Positions 1-6,103 of a DNA stretch of 6,103 bases are shown here, piece by piece. The stretch comes from an uncultured Haemophilus sp. (GTDB lineage: Bacteria; Pseudomonadota; Gammaproteobacteria; Enterobacterales; Pasteurellaceae). Location of the stretch: NCBI GenBank assembly GCA_959600045.1, contig CAUGKJ010000063.1:1-6103 (forward strand), in the 5' to 3' direction. Under the pieces are notes generated by a model. The model ran no database searches. It was not told where the DNA came from and saw only the letters and a list, made by a program, of their open reading frames with translations. The first letter of the stretch is position 1, and each line of letters begins with the position of its first letter. The translations under genes and the position numbers were made by a program.

Positions 1-1542
1 GCTAACAGGTGTTGCCACACTCATTTGTGGACGGAAAGACTCAGCGTAGTTAGCAAATGTCGCAATATGTGGCGTAAATTTATATACGGCACCTAATTGA
101 TACAATAATTTACCATCGTGCTGATCAGTATTTCCAGTTCTTGTTAGATTTTGACCTTTTTTACAGTTTGCTGCATTTAAGCAATGACGTCCTGCAAATT
201 GATCAAAGTACTCATAACGTAAACCACCTGTCATGATAAAGTTATCTGTAAAGTAAGCGGTATCCTGGATATAAACACCAACGGTTTTTAGATGGTTATA
301 TTGGTAGGCGTTGCCGTTACCATTTTTATGTTCTGCAACAGGATTAGTATAGAGTGGATTATCAATATTGATATCTGACTTTGTAATGCCTTGGTTATAA
401 ATAGGTCCAATATCGCGGATATTACGCATGACATCTACACCAGCTACAAAACGGTTAGCAATATCACCAATACCAAATTCACCAACAATATTTAATGTAC
501 CGCTATGAACACGTTGGTCACCTTGTTGCTGCTCAATCGCGCGACGGGCTGTACGTGTTTTCACGTTAATATTTGTAATACGAGCTTGATCGTAGAAATA
601 TTTGTAACGCGCATAGCTATAACCCGCATTTAATTTCCAACCATCACTTAATTTGTGTTCAATTTTGAAATCAATGTTATCGGTTTTTGCGGTTGTTTCA
701 TTATTTGGTTCATCTAAACGACGCGATACAGGAATATCCGGTAATGCATTAGTTGCCGTTAAAAGATTTGTACCACGATCAAATGGCTCAAGAATATCTT
801 TATGTTCATAAGAAAGAAGCGCTTTAGTTTTATCATTTTCCCAAGAAAGTGATGGTGCGTAAGTGGTATTTTTCACTTTGCCAAAATTACGCCAGTAGTC
901 TTTTTCTTGTTTGTCATAGATAAAGCGGTAAGCAAAACCATTTCCTAAGCCACCAGTAAAATCTAATTGCGTTCCCCACAGGCTATGATTACCTAAGGTT
1001 CCACCAACGACATAACGTGGCGTTTGTTGCGGTTTTTTAGTAATGATATTAACCACACCACCTGGATCTTGAATACCATAAAGTACAGATGCAGGTCCTT
1101 TTAAAACTTCAACGGTTTCAGTTGTCGCGCTAAAGTTTTTAGCTGGGCCAGCTTGTAAACCGTTACGCATAATTGAGTTGTCACGGTTTCCACCAAAACC
1201 ACGTTTTTGAATGGAGTCAAACATGCCACCTAGCGTATTGGCTTGGCTCACACCACTGACGTTATAAAGTGCATCAATGAGTGATTCAGGTTTACGATCT
1301 TCTAATAATTTAGTCGAAAGGATATTGACAGTATTTGGTGTATCGAATACAGGCACTTCAGCTTTTGATACGACGGATGTCCCTGTCGTTTGATAACCAT
1401 TTTGTTTAATACCTGTATCTTGAACATTAATTTGTTCAAGCGTTTCAGTGTTTTCTTTTACTGGTTGTTCAGTTTCCGCAAATGCTGAAACGGAAAAACT
1501 GGTTAAAAGTGCGGTTGAAATGAGGCTTAATTTAAAATTCAT
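1..1542 (-). CDS. TonB-dependent siderophore receptor, N-terminal 514 residues (3' end outside window)
   Basis: Outer-membrane active transporter, probably for a ferric siderophore, driven by TonB-ExbB-ExbD. The minus-strand frame is open without a stop from ATG (1542-1540) to the window edge, so the C-terminal part of the barrel is missing here; relatives are usually about 700 residues. Residues 1-22 form a signal peptide (MNFKLSLIS..., hydrophobic core, cleavage after SAFA). A TonB-box-like stretch, EQINV, lies at 36-40. The plug domain runs from about 55 to 172 and contains [13 protein letters not shown] (144-156) followed by [13 protein letters not shown], the hallmark of the FhuA/FoxA-type siderophore receptor group. 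Barrel strands alternating with loops follow; Cys454 and Cys460 could form a loop disulfide. The start is supported by GGGA (1554-1551), 8 nt upstream. The promoter carries a Fur-like box, which agrees with iron repression. The family is secure; the ligand (hydroxamate siderophore, other siderophore or xenosiderophore) cannot be read from sequence, so no gene symbol is given. Confidence 0.93.
   Translation of the reverse strand, partial: MNFKLSLISTALLTSFSVSAFAETEQPVKENTETLEQINVQDTGIKQNGYQTTGTSVVSKAEVPVFDTPNTVNILSTKLLEDRKPESLIDALYNVSGVSQANTLGGMFDSIQKRGFGGNRDNSIMRNGLQAGPAKNFSATTETVEVLKGPASVLYGIQDPGGVVNIITKKPQQTPRYVVGGTLGNHSLWGTQLDFTGGLGNGFAYRFIYDKQEKDYWRNFGKVKNTTYAPSLSWENDKTKALLSYEHKDILEPFDRGTNLLTATNALPDIPVSRRLDEPNNETTAKTDNIDFKIEHKLSDGWKLNAGYSYARYKYFYDQARITNINVKTRTARRAIEQQQGDQRVHSGTLNIVGEFGIGDIANRFVAGVDVMRNIRDIGPIYNQGITKSDINIDNPLYTNPVAEHKNGNGNAYQYNHLKTVGVYIQDTAYFTDNFIMTGGLRYEYFDQFAGRHCLNAANCKKGQNLTRTGNTDQHDGKLLYQLGAVYKFTPHIATFANYAESFRPQMSVATPVS
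1507..1515 (+). other. DNA uptake signal sequence (USS) core, inside the receptor signal peptide codons
   Basis: Exact AAGTGCGGT, the 9-base core recognised during natural DNA uptake by Haemophilus. It lies in the receptor gene, where the complementary strand (ACCGCACTT) encodes Thr10-Ala11-Leu12 of the signal peptide. It shows that the DNA belongs to the H. influenzae-type USS group rather than the A. pleuropneumoniae type (ACAAGCGGT). Confidence 0.9.
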
Positions 1543-1576
1543 AATCGCTATCCCGATAGATAATAAAAGAGGCGCA

Positions 1577-1605
1577 AGTATAGCGAAAACGTTTTCGTCG
1601 ATCAA
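1577..1605 (-). promoter_or_regulatory. sigma-70 promoter of the TonB-dependent receptor
   Basis: On the minus strand, TTGATC (1605-1600, -35) and TATACT (1582-1577, -10) are separated by exactly 17 bp. The start point should fall near 1570, giving a leader of roughly 28 nt before the ATG. Two palindromes overlap this element (separate entries). Inferred from sequence only. Confidence 0.75.
1583..1598 (-). promoter_or_regulatory. LacI/PurR-type palindromic operator candidate in the promoter spacer
   Basis: CGAAAACGTTTTCG (1584-1597) is a perfect 14-bp palindrome with a central CG step, typical of LacI/GalR-family operators. The 16-bp stretch 1583-1598 matches the E. coli PurR consensus ACGCAAACGTTTGCGT at 13 of 16 positions. 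It lies wholly within the 17-bp spacer of the receptor promoter, where a bound repressor would block transcription. Which regulator would bind, if any, is unknown. Confidence 0.45.
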
Positions 1606-1622
1606 TGAAAATTATTTTCATT
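1604..1622 (-). promoter_or_regulatory. Fur box (iron-responsive operator)
   Basis: AATGAAAATTATTTTCATT is a perfect 19-bp inverted repeat with one central base. Its length and A/T-rich NATGAAAAT-type half-sites resemble the 19-bp Fur consensus (GATAATGATAATCATTATC). It overlaps the first two bases of the -35 hexamer, so bound Fur-Fe(II) should exclude RNA polymerase. This fits iron-repressed expression of the siderophore receptor it precedes. Binding itself is inferred. Confidence 0.8.
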
Positions 1623-1672
1623 TGTGTGGTTGGTTTATTTAGAAAGTATTCATTCAAATTCAGTAGGGAGAT

Positions 1673-1708
1673 AAAAAGAAAAAATCCCAAGCTAAAAAGC
1701 TTGGGATT
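1673..1708 (-). terminator. Rho-independent terminator of the tRNA-Val gene
   Basis: An 11-bp perfect stem (1683-1693 with 1698-1708) closes a 4-nt AAAA loop (UUUU in the transcript). In minus-strand transcription it is followed by a T-rich run, TTTTTTCTTTTT (1684-1673). It begins 6 nt after the encoded CCA end of the tRNA, so it should end the tRNA transcript and insulate the receptor promoter downstream. Confidence 0.9.
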
Positions 1709-1714
1709 GCAAGA

Positions 1715-1791
1715 TGGTGCGACTAGCTGGACTCGAACCAGTGACCCCCACCATGTCAAGGTGGTGCTCTAACCAACTGAGCTATAGTCGC
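1715..1791 (-). tRNA. tRNA-Val, anticodon GAC
   Basis: A full 77-nt cloverleaf with encoded CCA on the minus strand. The acceptor arm is GCGACTA (1791-1785) paired with TAGTCGC (1725-1719), then A73 and CCA (1717-1715). The D arm contains AGCTCAGTTGGTTAGAGC. The anticodon stem is CCACC/GGTGG with loop TTGACAT; the anticodon GAC occupies 1757-1755 and reads GUC/GUU. The T loop is TTCGAGT. The core from D arm to anticodon arm equals E. coli tRNA-Val(GAC) as I recall it. The outermost T-stem pair (49-65) reads A-C instead of a Watson-Crick pair. It is a single tRNA between its own promoter and terminator. Confidence 0.97.
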
Positions 1792-1807
1792 ATAAAAGAT
1801 GTGGCAG

Positions 1808-1836
1808 ATGATAAACAGTTTTAAGAATGAAAACAA
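1808..1836 (-). promoter_or_regulatory. probable promoter of tRNA-Val
   Basis: On the minus strand, TTGTTT (1836-1831) and TATCAT (1813-1808) are 17 bp apart. The start would fall near 1801, about 10 nt before the mature 5' end, as is common for tRNA genes. The -35 matches the consensus at only three bases, so confidence is moderate. The 228-bp gap 1792-2019 otherwise holds the divergent pykA promoter and AT-rich DNA. Confidence 0.5.
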
Positions 1837-1911
1837 GAGAATTTGTTTTAAGTTAAATTTAGCTGCTAAAAAAATAACCAAAAATTGATTTAAAAAGTCT
1901 CAGTAGTTATT

Positions 1912-1940
1912 TTGATTTTATGCAGGTTTAAGCGTATAAT
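1912..1940 (+). promoter_or_regulatory. sigma-70 promoter of pykA
   Basis: TTGATT (1912-1917) and a perfect TATAAT (1935-1940) are separated by 17 bp, about 80 bp upstream of the pykA start. The leader would be about 70 nt and contains a short inverted repeat, TCGG-ATGAG-CCGA (1958-1970), flanked by T and A runs. That repeat is a weak hairpin to which I can assign no function. Confidence 0.8.
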
Positions 1941-2019
1941 GCCCAGCGTTTTTTATCTCGGATGAGCCGAAATTTAAAAAAAGCTTTAGTAAATTGTAAC
2001 CATTTGTGGAGTTTAGATA

Positions 2020-3456
2020 ATGTCTAGAAAATTAAGAAGAACGAAGATTGTATGTACAATGGGGCCAGCAACAGACCGCGATAACAATCTTGAAAAAATT
2101 ATCGCAGCAGGCGCTAATGTTGTACGTATGAACTTTTCTCACGGTACACCAGATGATCATATTGAGCGTGCTGAGCGTGTTCGTGCGATCGCGAAAAAAT
2201 TAGGTAAAACCGTGGCAATTTTAGGTGACTTACAAGGCCCTAAAATTCGTGTTTCTACTTTTAAAGACGGCAAAATTTTCTTAAATGTTGGTGATAAATT
2301 TATTCTTGATGCGGAATTACCAAAAGGTGAAGGTAATCAAGAAGCCGTAGGTTTAGACTATAAAACACTTCCACAAGATGTTGTACCAGGCGATATTCTT
2401 TTATTAGATGACGGCCGTGTTCAATTAAAAGTACTTTCTACAGAAGGTGCAAAAGTATTTACTGAAGTGACTGTTGGTGGTCCATTATCAAACAATAAAG
2501 GGATCAACAAATTAGGTGGTGGCTTATCTGCAGATGCATTAACTGAAAAAGATAAAGCAGATATTATCACTGCGGCACGTATCGGTGTGGATTTCTTAGC
2601 GGTATCTTTCCCACGTTCAAGTGCAGATTTAAACTATGCACGTGAGTTAGCAAAACAAGCAGGTTTAGATGCAAAAATCGTTGCTAAAGTTGAACGTGCT
2701 GAAACCGTAGTTGATGATGCATCAATGGACGATATCATCCTTGCTTCTGATGTAATCATGGTTGCGCGTGGTGACTTAGGTGTTGAAATCGGTGACCCTG
2801 AATTAGTTGGCGTACAGAAAAAATTAATTCGTCGTTCACGTCAATTAAACCGTGCGGTAATCACTGCAACTCAAATGATGGAGTCAATGATCAGCAACCC
2901 AATGCCAACTCGTGCAGAAGTAATGGACGTGGCAAATGCGGTATTAGATGGTACTGATGCGGTAATGCTTTCAGCAGAAACTGCAGCAGGTCAATATCCA
3001 GCTGAAACTGTAGCGACAATGGCTCGCGTATGTTTAGGTGCAGAAAAAATGCCTAGCATCAATGTTTCTCATCACCGTTTAGATCGTGAGTTCAGAGATA
3101 TTGAAGAATCTGTAGCAATGTCTGCGATGTATGCAGCGAACCACTTAAGCGGTATTGCAGCAATCATTACATTAAGCCACTCTGGTCGTACACCATTATT
3201 AATGTCACGTATTAGCTCAGGTTTACCAATCTTTGCACTTTCTCGTGTTCAAGAAACATTAAACCGTTGCGTATTGTACCGCGGTGTCACACCAGTTCAT
3301 TTTGATGGTGAATCTCGTAGCTCTGCAGGTGCAAAAGCCGCGATTAACCTATTAAAAGAAAAAGGTTATTTAGTTTCAGGTGATCTTGTTTTATTAACAC
3401 AAGGTGATGAATCAGAAGGTACAACTAACGATTGTCGTACTTTAACTGTTGAATAA
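2020..3456 (+). CDS. pykA: pyruvate kinase, type II (PykA)
   Basis: Cytoplasmic enzyme of glycolysis that transfers phosphate from phosphoenolpyruvate to ADP, giving pyruvate and ATP; usually a tetramer. The 478 residues align end to end with E. coli PykA (480) from recall, starting [11 protein letters not shown] and ending in LTVE. Visible active-site elements are RMNFSHG with Arg36, Asn38 and Ser40, [10 protein letters not shown], the signature IVAKVERAE with Lys223 and Glu225, [10 protein letters not shown] with Asp252 as metal ligand, and TQMMESM followed by [19 protein letters not shown]. The C-terminal domain, which carries the effector site in this family, starts around 350. PykA enzymes are typically activated by AMP or sugar monophosphates rather than fructose-1,6-bisphosphate; for this protein that is inference from the family. 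The start is supported by GTGGAG (2006-2011) 8 nt upstream. It has its own promoter and a terminator at 3479-3505, so it is probably monocistronic. Codon use is like its neighbours and the gene is intact. Confidence 0.98.
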   Translation: MSRKLRRTKIVCTMGPATDRDNNLEKIIAAGANVVRMNFSHGTPDDHIERAERVRAIAKKLGKTVAILGDLQGPKIRVSTFKDGKIFLNVGDKFILDAELPKGEGNQEAVGLDYKTLPQDVVPGDILLLDDGRVQLKVLSTEGAKVFTEVTVGGPLSNNKGINKLGGGLSADALTEKDKADIITAARIGVDFLAVSFPRSSADLNYARELAKQAGLDAKIVAKVERAETVVDDASMDDIILASDVIMVARGDLGVEIGDPELVGVQKKLIRRSRQLNRAVITATQMMESMISNPMPTRAEVMDVANAVLDGTDAVMLSAETAAGQYPAETVATMARVCLGAEKMPSINVSHHRLDREFRDIEESVAMSAMYAANHLSGIAAIITLSHSGRTPLLMSRISSGLPIFALSRVQETLNRCVLYRGVTPVHFDGESRSSAGAKAAINLLKEKGYLVSGDLVLLTQGDESEGTTNDCRTLTVE

Positions 3457-3478
3457 TCAACATTCCTGAATGAAAAAG

Positions 3479-3505
3479 AGCGGTGGATTTTTCCACCGTT
3501 TTTTT
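3479..3505 (+). terminator. Rho-independent terminator of pykA
   Basis: The 7-bp perfect stem CGGTGGA (3481-3487) / TCCACCG (3492-3498) has a TTTT loop and is followed by seven T (3499-3505). The stem may extend by G-U and A-T pairs at 3479-3480. It starts about 22 nt after the pykA stop and separates pykA from dnaB-alr. Confidence 0.92.
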
Positions 3506-3529
3506 ATGTCTAAAATATTGAAAATATTG

Positions 3530-3538
3530 ACCGCACTT
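3530..3538 (-). other. DNA uptake signal sequence (USS), extended form, in the pykA-dnaB gap
   Basis: ACCGCACTT is the exact USS core on the minus strand. Downstream on that strand (plus 3529-3512) lie two A/T blocks formed by a perfect tandem duplication of AAAATATTG (3512-3520 and 3521-3529). This fits the extended Haemophilus USS, in which two A/T-rich segments follow the core at about helical spacing. Confidence 0.88.
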
Positions 3539-3543
3539 TTTTC

Positions 3544-3572
3544 TTAAAACCACCTCGTATTTGCGGTATCAT
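3544..3572 (+). promoter_or_regulatory. possible promoter of dnaB-alr
   Basis: TATCAT (3567-3572) has TTAAAA (3544-3549) 17 bp upstream, giving a start near 3579, some 27 nt before the dnaB ATG. The -35 is a weak match. A promoter is expected here because a strong terminator lies just upstream, but the exact hexamers are tentative. Confidence 0.4.
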
Positions 3573-3605
3573 AAGCATAGTTTTTTAGTTTAAATTGAAA
3601 TCCTT

Positions 3606-4995
3606 ATGGCATCACAACGACAAATCCAATCTTCTGATCAGAAAACTGAACAAGTTAGTATCCCGCCTCATTCCACTGAAGCTGAACAAGCCGTTCAGTA
3701 ATCAGCATTGGGATGGCATTGCGGAAAGGGTCATTGCTGAGGATTTTTACACTTTTGCACATAAAGCCATCTTCCAAACCATGGAAGAATTAATGCGCAA
3801 CCAAACGCCGATTGATTTAATCACCCTTGATCAAGCCCTTAAAGCCAAAGGTATCAGTGATTCTGTAGGGGGCTTTGCTTATCTCGCAGATCTTTCCAAT
3901 AACACCCCAAATGCTATCAATATTTTAGCTTATGCCGAAATCGTACGTGAAAAAGCGATTTTGCGTGAGCTTATTGCCGTGGGGAATCGTATTGCAGAAA
4001 ACAGTTATTCGCCTAAAGGCAAAGACATCAAAATGGTGTTGGATGAAGCTGAAAGGGAAGTATTTGCGATCGCTGAAAAACGCAGTTCTTCAACTGAAGG
4101 GCCACAAAATGTGATCAGCGTGTTGGAAAGTACTATTGCTCGAATTGATACCTTAAGTAAGCTTGAAAATCATAGTGGTGTGACAGGGGTCACAACGGGC
4201 TTTGTTGACTTAGATAAGAAAACAGCAGGTTTACAGCCTTCAGACCTCATCATTGTCGCAGCTCGTCCTTCTATGGGTAAAACCACTTTTGCGATGAACC
4301 TTTGTGAAAATGCCGCCATGGCAAGTGATAAGCCTGTGTTGGTATTCAGTTTAGAGATGCCTGCGGAACAAATCATGATGCGTATGATTGCCTCTCTAGC
4401 TCGAGTGGACCAAACCAAAATTCGTACTGGTCAAAATTTGGATGAAACGGAATGGAGCAAAATTGCCAGCGTGTTTGGGATGTTTAAGCAAAAAAATAAC
4501 CTTTATATCGATGATTCTTCAGGTTTAACCCCAACAGAATTGCGCTCTCGCGCACGTCGTGTGTACCGCGAAAACAATGGTTTGAGCATGATTATGGTGG
4601 ACTACCTTCAATTAATGCGCGCACCCGCATTTTCAGATAACCGTACCTTAGAGATCGCCGAGATTTCCCGTTCTTTAAAAGCATTAGCAAAAGAATTAGA
4701 AGTCCCGGTTATTGCACTTTCTCAGCTTAACCGTACTTTGGAACAACGTGCAGATAAACGTCCGGTAAACTCAGACTTGCGTGAATCAGGCTCTATCGAG
4801 CAGGATGCTGACTTAATTATGTTTATTTATCGTGACGAAGTGTATAACGATAATTCTGAAGATAAAGGGGTTGCTGAAATTATTATTGGTAAACAACGTA
4901 ACGGTCCGATTGGTCGTGTACGTTTAGCATTTAACGGTCAATTCTCACGCTTTGATAACCTTGCCGAACAGCGTGAATACAGAGATGATTATTAG
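3606..4995 (+). pseudogene. dnaB: replicative DNA helicase DnaB, frameshifted near the N-terminus
   Basis: Hexameric 5'-3' helicase that unwinds DNA at the replication fork and recruits primase. The natural start is ATG 3606: it encodes MASQRQ..., then IPPHSTEAEQAV, equivalent to PPHSIEAEQSV of E. coli DnaB. Next come CAG and TAA (3699-3701), so this frame ends after 31 residues. The helicase resumes in another frame at AGT 3697 (SNQHWDGIAERVIAEDFYT) and stays open to TAG 4993-4995. E. coli has the six residues LGGLML between these blocks; here one base (C3696) stands in their place, so 17 bp appear lost. Restoring them would give about 468 residues (E. coli 471). The rest is intact: N-terminal domain with SVGGFAYLA, linker, Walker A RPSMGKT (4264-4284), Walker B MVDYLQL with Asp codon 4600-4602, SQLNRTLEQRADKRP, and DLRESGSIEQDAD. 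A TTG at 3595 is in the helicase frame and could give 466 residues with a foreign first 34, but no Shine-Dalgarno sequence is visible. Identity is certain; whether the break is biological or a sequence error is not. Confidence 0.93.
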
Positions 4996-5018
4996 GCAAG
5001 ATAGAACGGATTAGAAAA

Positions 5019-6101
5019 ATGAACGTAAAACCGGTAACAGCGAAAATCAGTTCGCTTGCCTTAAAACATAATTTACAAGTTATTAAAGAAAAAGCGCCAC
5101 ATAGCAAAATTATTGCAGTGGTAAAAGCAAACGCATATGGTCACGGTGTGGTATTTGTCTCATCTGCTTTAGAAAGCATGGTAGATTGCTTTGCCGTAGC
5201 GCGTTTAGAAGAGGCGTTATCGTTACGCTCTAACGGTATTATTAAACCGATCTTATTGCTAGAAGGTTTTTTTGATGAAAAAGATTTACCCATTATTGCG
5301 GTAAATAACATCGAAACGGTGGTGCATAACCGTGAACAGCTTGAAGCATTAAAACGAGCTGTGGTACCAAGTCCAATCAAAGTCTGGTTGAAGATTGATA
5401 CCGGTATGCACCGTTTAGGTGTGTCACTTGATGAAGTGGATTATTTTTATCAAGAGCTGAAAAAACTCCCTCAAATTCAACCGCACTTAGGTTTTGTCAG
5501 CCATTTTAGCCGTGCTGATGAACTAGATTCTGATTATACTCAAGTTCAGCTTGATCGTTTCCTTCAAGCGACAAAAGATAAAGGTGGAGAAAGAACCATT
5601 GCGGCATCTGGCGGGGTTTTATTCTGGCCTGAGGCTCATTTAGATTGTATTCGTCCAGGGATTATTATGTATGGCATTTCACCAACGGATACTGTCGGTG
5701 CTGAATTTGGTTTAATCCCCGTGATGAACTTAACTTCTTCATTACTTGCGGTGCGAGAACATAAAAAAGGTGAACCTGTTGGCTATGGTGGCATTTGGAC
5801 CAGTCCTAAAGATACCAAAATTGGTGTTGTCGCTATTGGATACGGTGATGGATATCCGCGTGATGTGCCAGAAGGCACGCCAGTTTATCTAAATGGTCGA
5901 ATTGTTCCTATTGTCGGTCGCGTCTCAATGGATATGCTAACGGTAGACTTAGGCGCAGATAGCCAAGATAAAGTAGGTGATGAAGTGATTTTATGGGGTA
6001 AGGAATTACCAATTGAAACAGTAGCTAAATACAGTGGTATTTTAAGCTATGAATTGATTACAAAATTAACCCCGCGTGTTATAACAGAATATGTCGATTA
6101 A
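5019..6101 (+). CDS. alr: alanine racemase (biosynthetic)
   Basis: Pyridoxal-phosphate enzyme of the cytoplasm that interconverts L- and D-alanine, supplying D-Ala for peptidoglycan. The 360 residues are close to E. coli Alr (359) over the full length. Lys36 in VVKANAYGHG is the PLP-binding lysine and Tyr40 lies in the same signature. Lys125 in WLKIDTGMHRLG corresponds to the often carbamylated lysine, and Tyr256 in PVGYGG is the opposing catalytic tyrosine. C-terminal elements IGYGDGYPR, VGRVSMDM and YELITKLTPRV are all present, so the TIM barrel and C-terminal beta domain are complete. The start lies 23 bp after dnaB and has only a weak GGA (5008-5010) as ribosome site, so it is probably cotranscribed with dnaB; the dnaB-alr pairing also occurs in E. 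coli. Early termination of dnaB translation at 3699 could affect alr through polarity. Alr rather than DadX is favoured by the dnaB context; no dadA neighbour is visible in the window. Confidence 0.97.
   Translation: MNVKPVTAKISSLALKHNLQVIKEKAPHSKIIAVVKANAYGHGVVFVSSALESMVDCFAVARLEEALSLRSNGIIKPILLLEGFFDEKDLPIIAVNNIETVVHNREQLEALKRAVVPSPIKVWLKIDTGMHRLGVSLDEVDYFYQELKKLPQIQPHLGFVSHFSRADELDSDYTQVQLDRFLQATKDKGGERTIAASGGVLFWPEAHLDCIRPGIIMYGISPTDTVGAEFGLIPVMNLTSSLLAVREHKKGEPVGYGGIWTSPKDTKIGVVAIGYGDGYPRDVPEGTPVYLNGRIVPIVGRVSMDMLTVDLGADSQDKVGDEVILWGKELPIETVAKYSGILSYELITKLTPRVITEYVD
5480..5488 (-). other. DNA uptake signal sequence (USS) core inside alr
   Basis: ACCGCACTT is an exact minus-strand USS core. 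In the alr frame it falls within the codons for Gln-Pro-His-Leu, so the signal is carried within coding sequence. It is the third exact core in 6.1 kb. Confidence 0.88.
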
Positions 6102-6103
6102 TT

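Noticed and set aside
1548..1559. Small inverted repeat CTATC-GG-GATAG around the receptor ribosome site as an RNA thermometer or riboswitch
   Set aside because: Only four or five A/U-rich pairs; too weak to support a regulatory claim.
1448..1759. Short open frames on both strands across the receptor start, its promoter and the tRNA
   Set aside because: They overlap the receptor signal peptide, operators, terminator and tRNA, and have no recognisable protein features.
1715..1791. tRNA-Val as an attachment site for an integrated element
   Set aside because: No integrase and no repeated tRNA 3' end elsewhere in the window; the flanks are ordinary promoter and terminator sequence.
1949..1982. 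Hairpin in the pykA leader as an attenuator
   Set aside because: Only TCGG/CCGA pairs well; the flanking T and A runs add little stability and no leader peptide is evident.
3690..3702. Programmed +1 ribosomal frameshift in dnaB
   Set aside because: GTT CAG TAA is not a slippery context of the prfB type, no stimulatory element is evident, and a shift would still omit the conserved LGGxML segment.
3932..4418. Short open frames overlapping dnaB on either strand
   Set aside because: Out-of-frame or antisense shadows of the conserved helicase coding sequence.
5141..5380. Antisense open frame inside alr
   Set aside because: Shadow of the conserved racemase; no independent start signal or protein similarity.

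Overview
The window looks like a chromosomal segment of a Haemophilus species (Pasteurellaceae). It is AT-rich, its proteins closely resemble gammaproteobacterial homologues, and it carries three exact copies of the 9-base Haemophilus DNA uptake signal core (AAGTGCGGT or its complement). The order pykA-dnaB-alr is, from memory, that of H. influenzae. The species cannot be fixed from the sequence alone.

Left part (minus strand, 1-1791): the first 514 codons of a TonB-dependent outer-membrane siderophore receptor run off the left edge of the window. Its promoter region is compact. A perfect 19-bp Fur-like palindrome abuts a good sigma-70 promoter, and a second perfect palindrome of LacI/PurR type lies in the -35/-10 spacer. 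Upstream of it, on the same strand, is a tRNA-Val(GAC) gene with its own intrinsic terminator and a probable promoter.

Middle and right part (plus strand, 1912-6101): pykA (type II pyruvate kinase) has a near-consensus promoter and a strong terminator. It is followed by dnaB (replicative helicase) and, 23 bp later, alr (alanine racemase), which probably form one transcription unit. pykA and alr look intact.

The main anomaly is dnaB. Reading from its natural ATG at 3606 hits TAA at 3699 after 31 codons. The rest of the helicase is intact but in another frame, and comparison with the family indicates that about 17 bp, covering most of a six-residue Leu-Gly-Gly-x-Met-Leu segment, is missing at 3695/3697. 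Because dnaB is essential, this is a sequence error, a true lesion compensated elsewhere, or a gene rescued by another start (a TTG-led frame from 3595 spans the whole helicase).

I see no CRISPR array, transposon, prophage or evident novel multi-gene system. The window is mostly housekeeping genes plus an iron-regulated receptor; the points of interest are the dnaB lesion and the receptor promoter.
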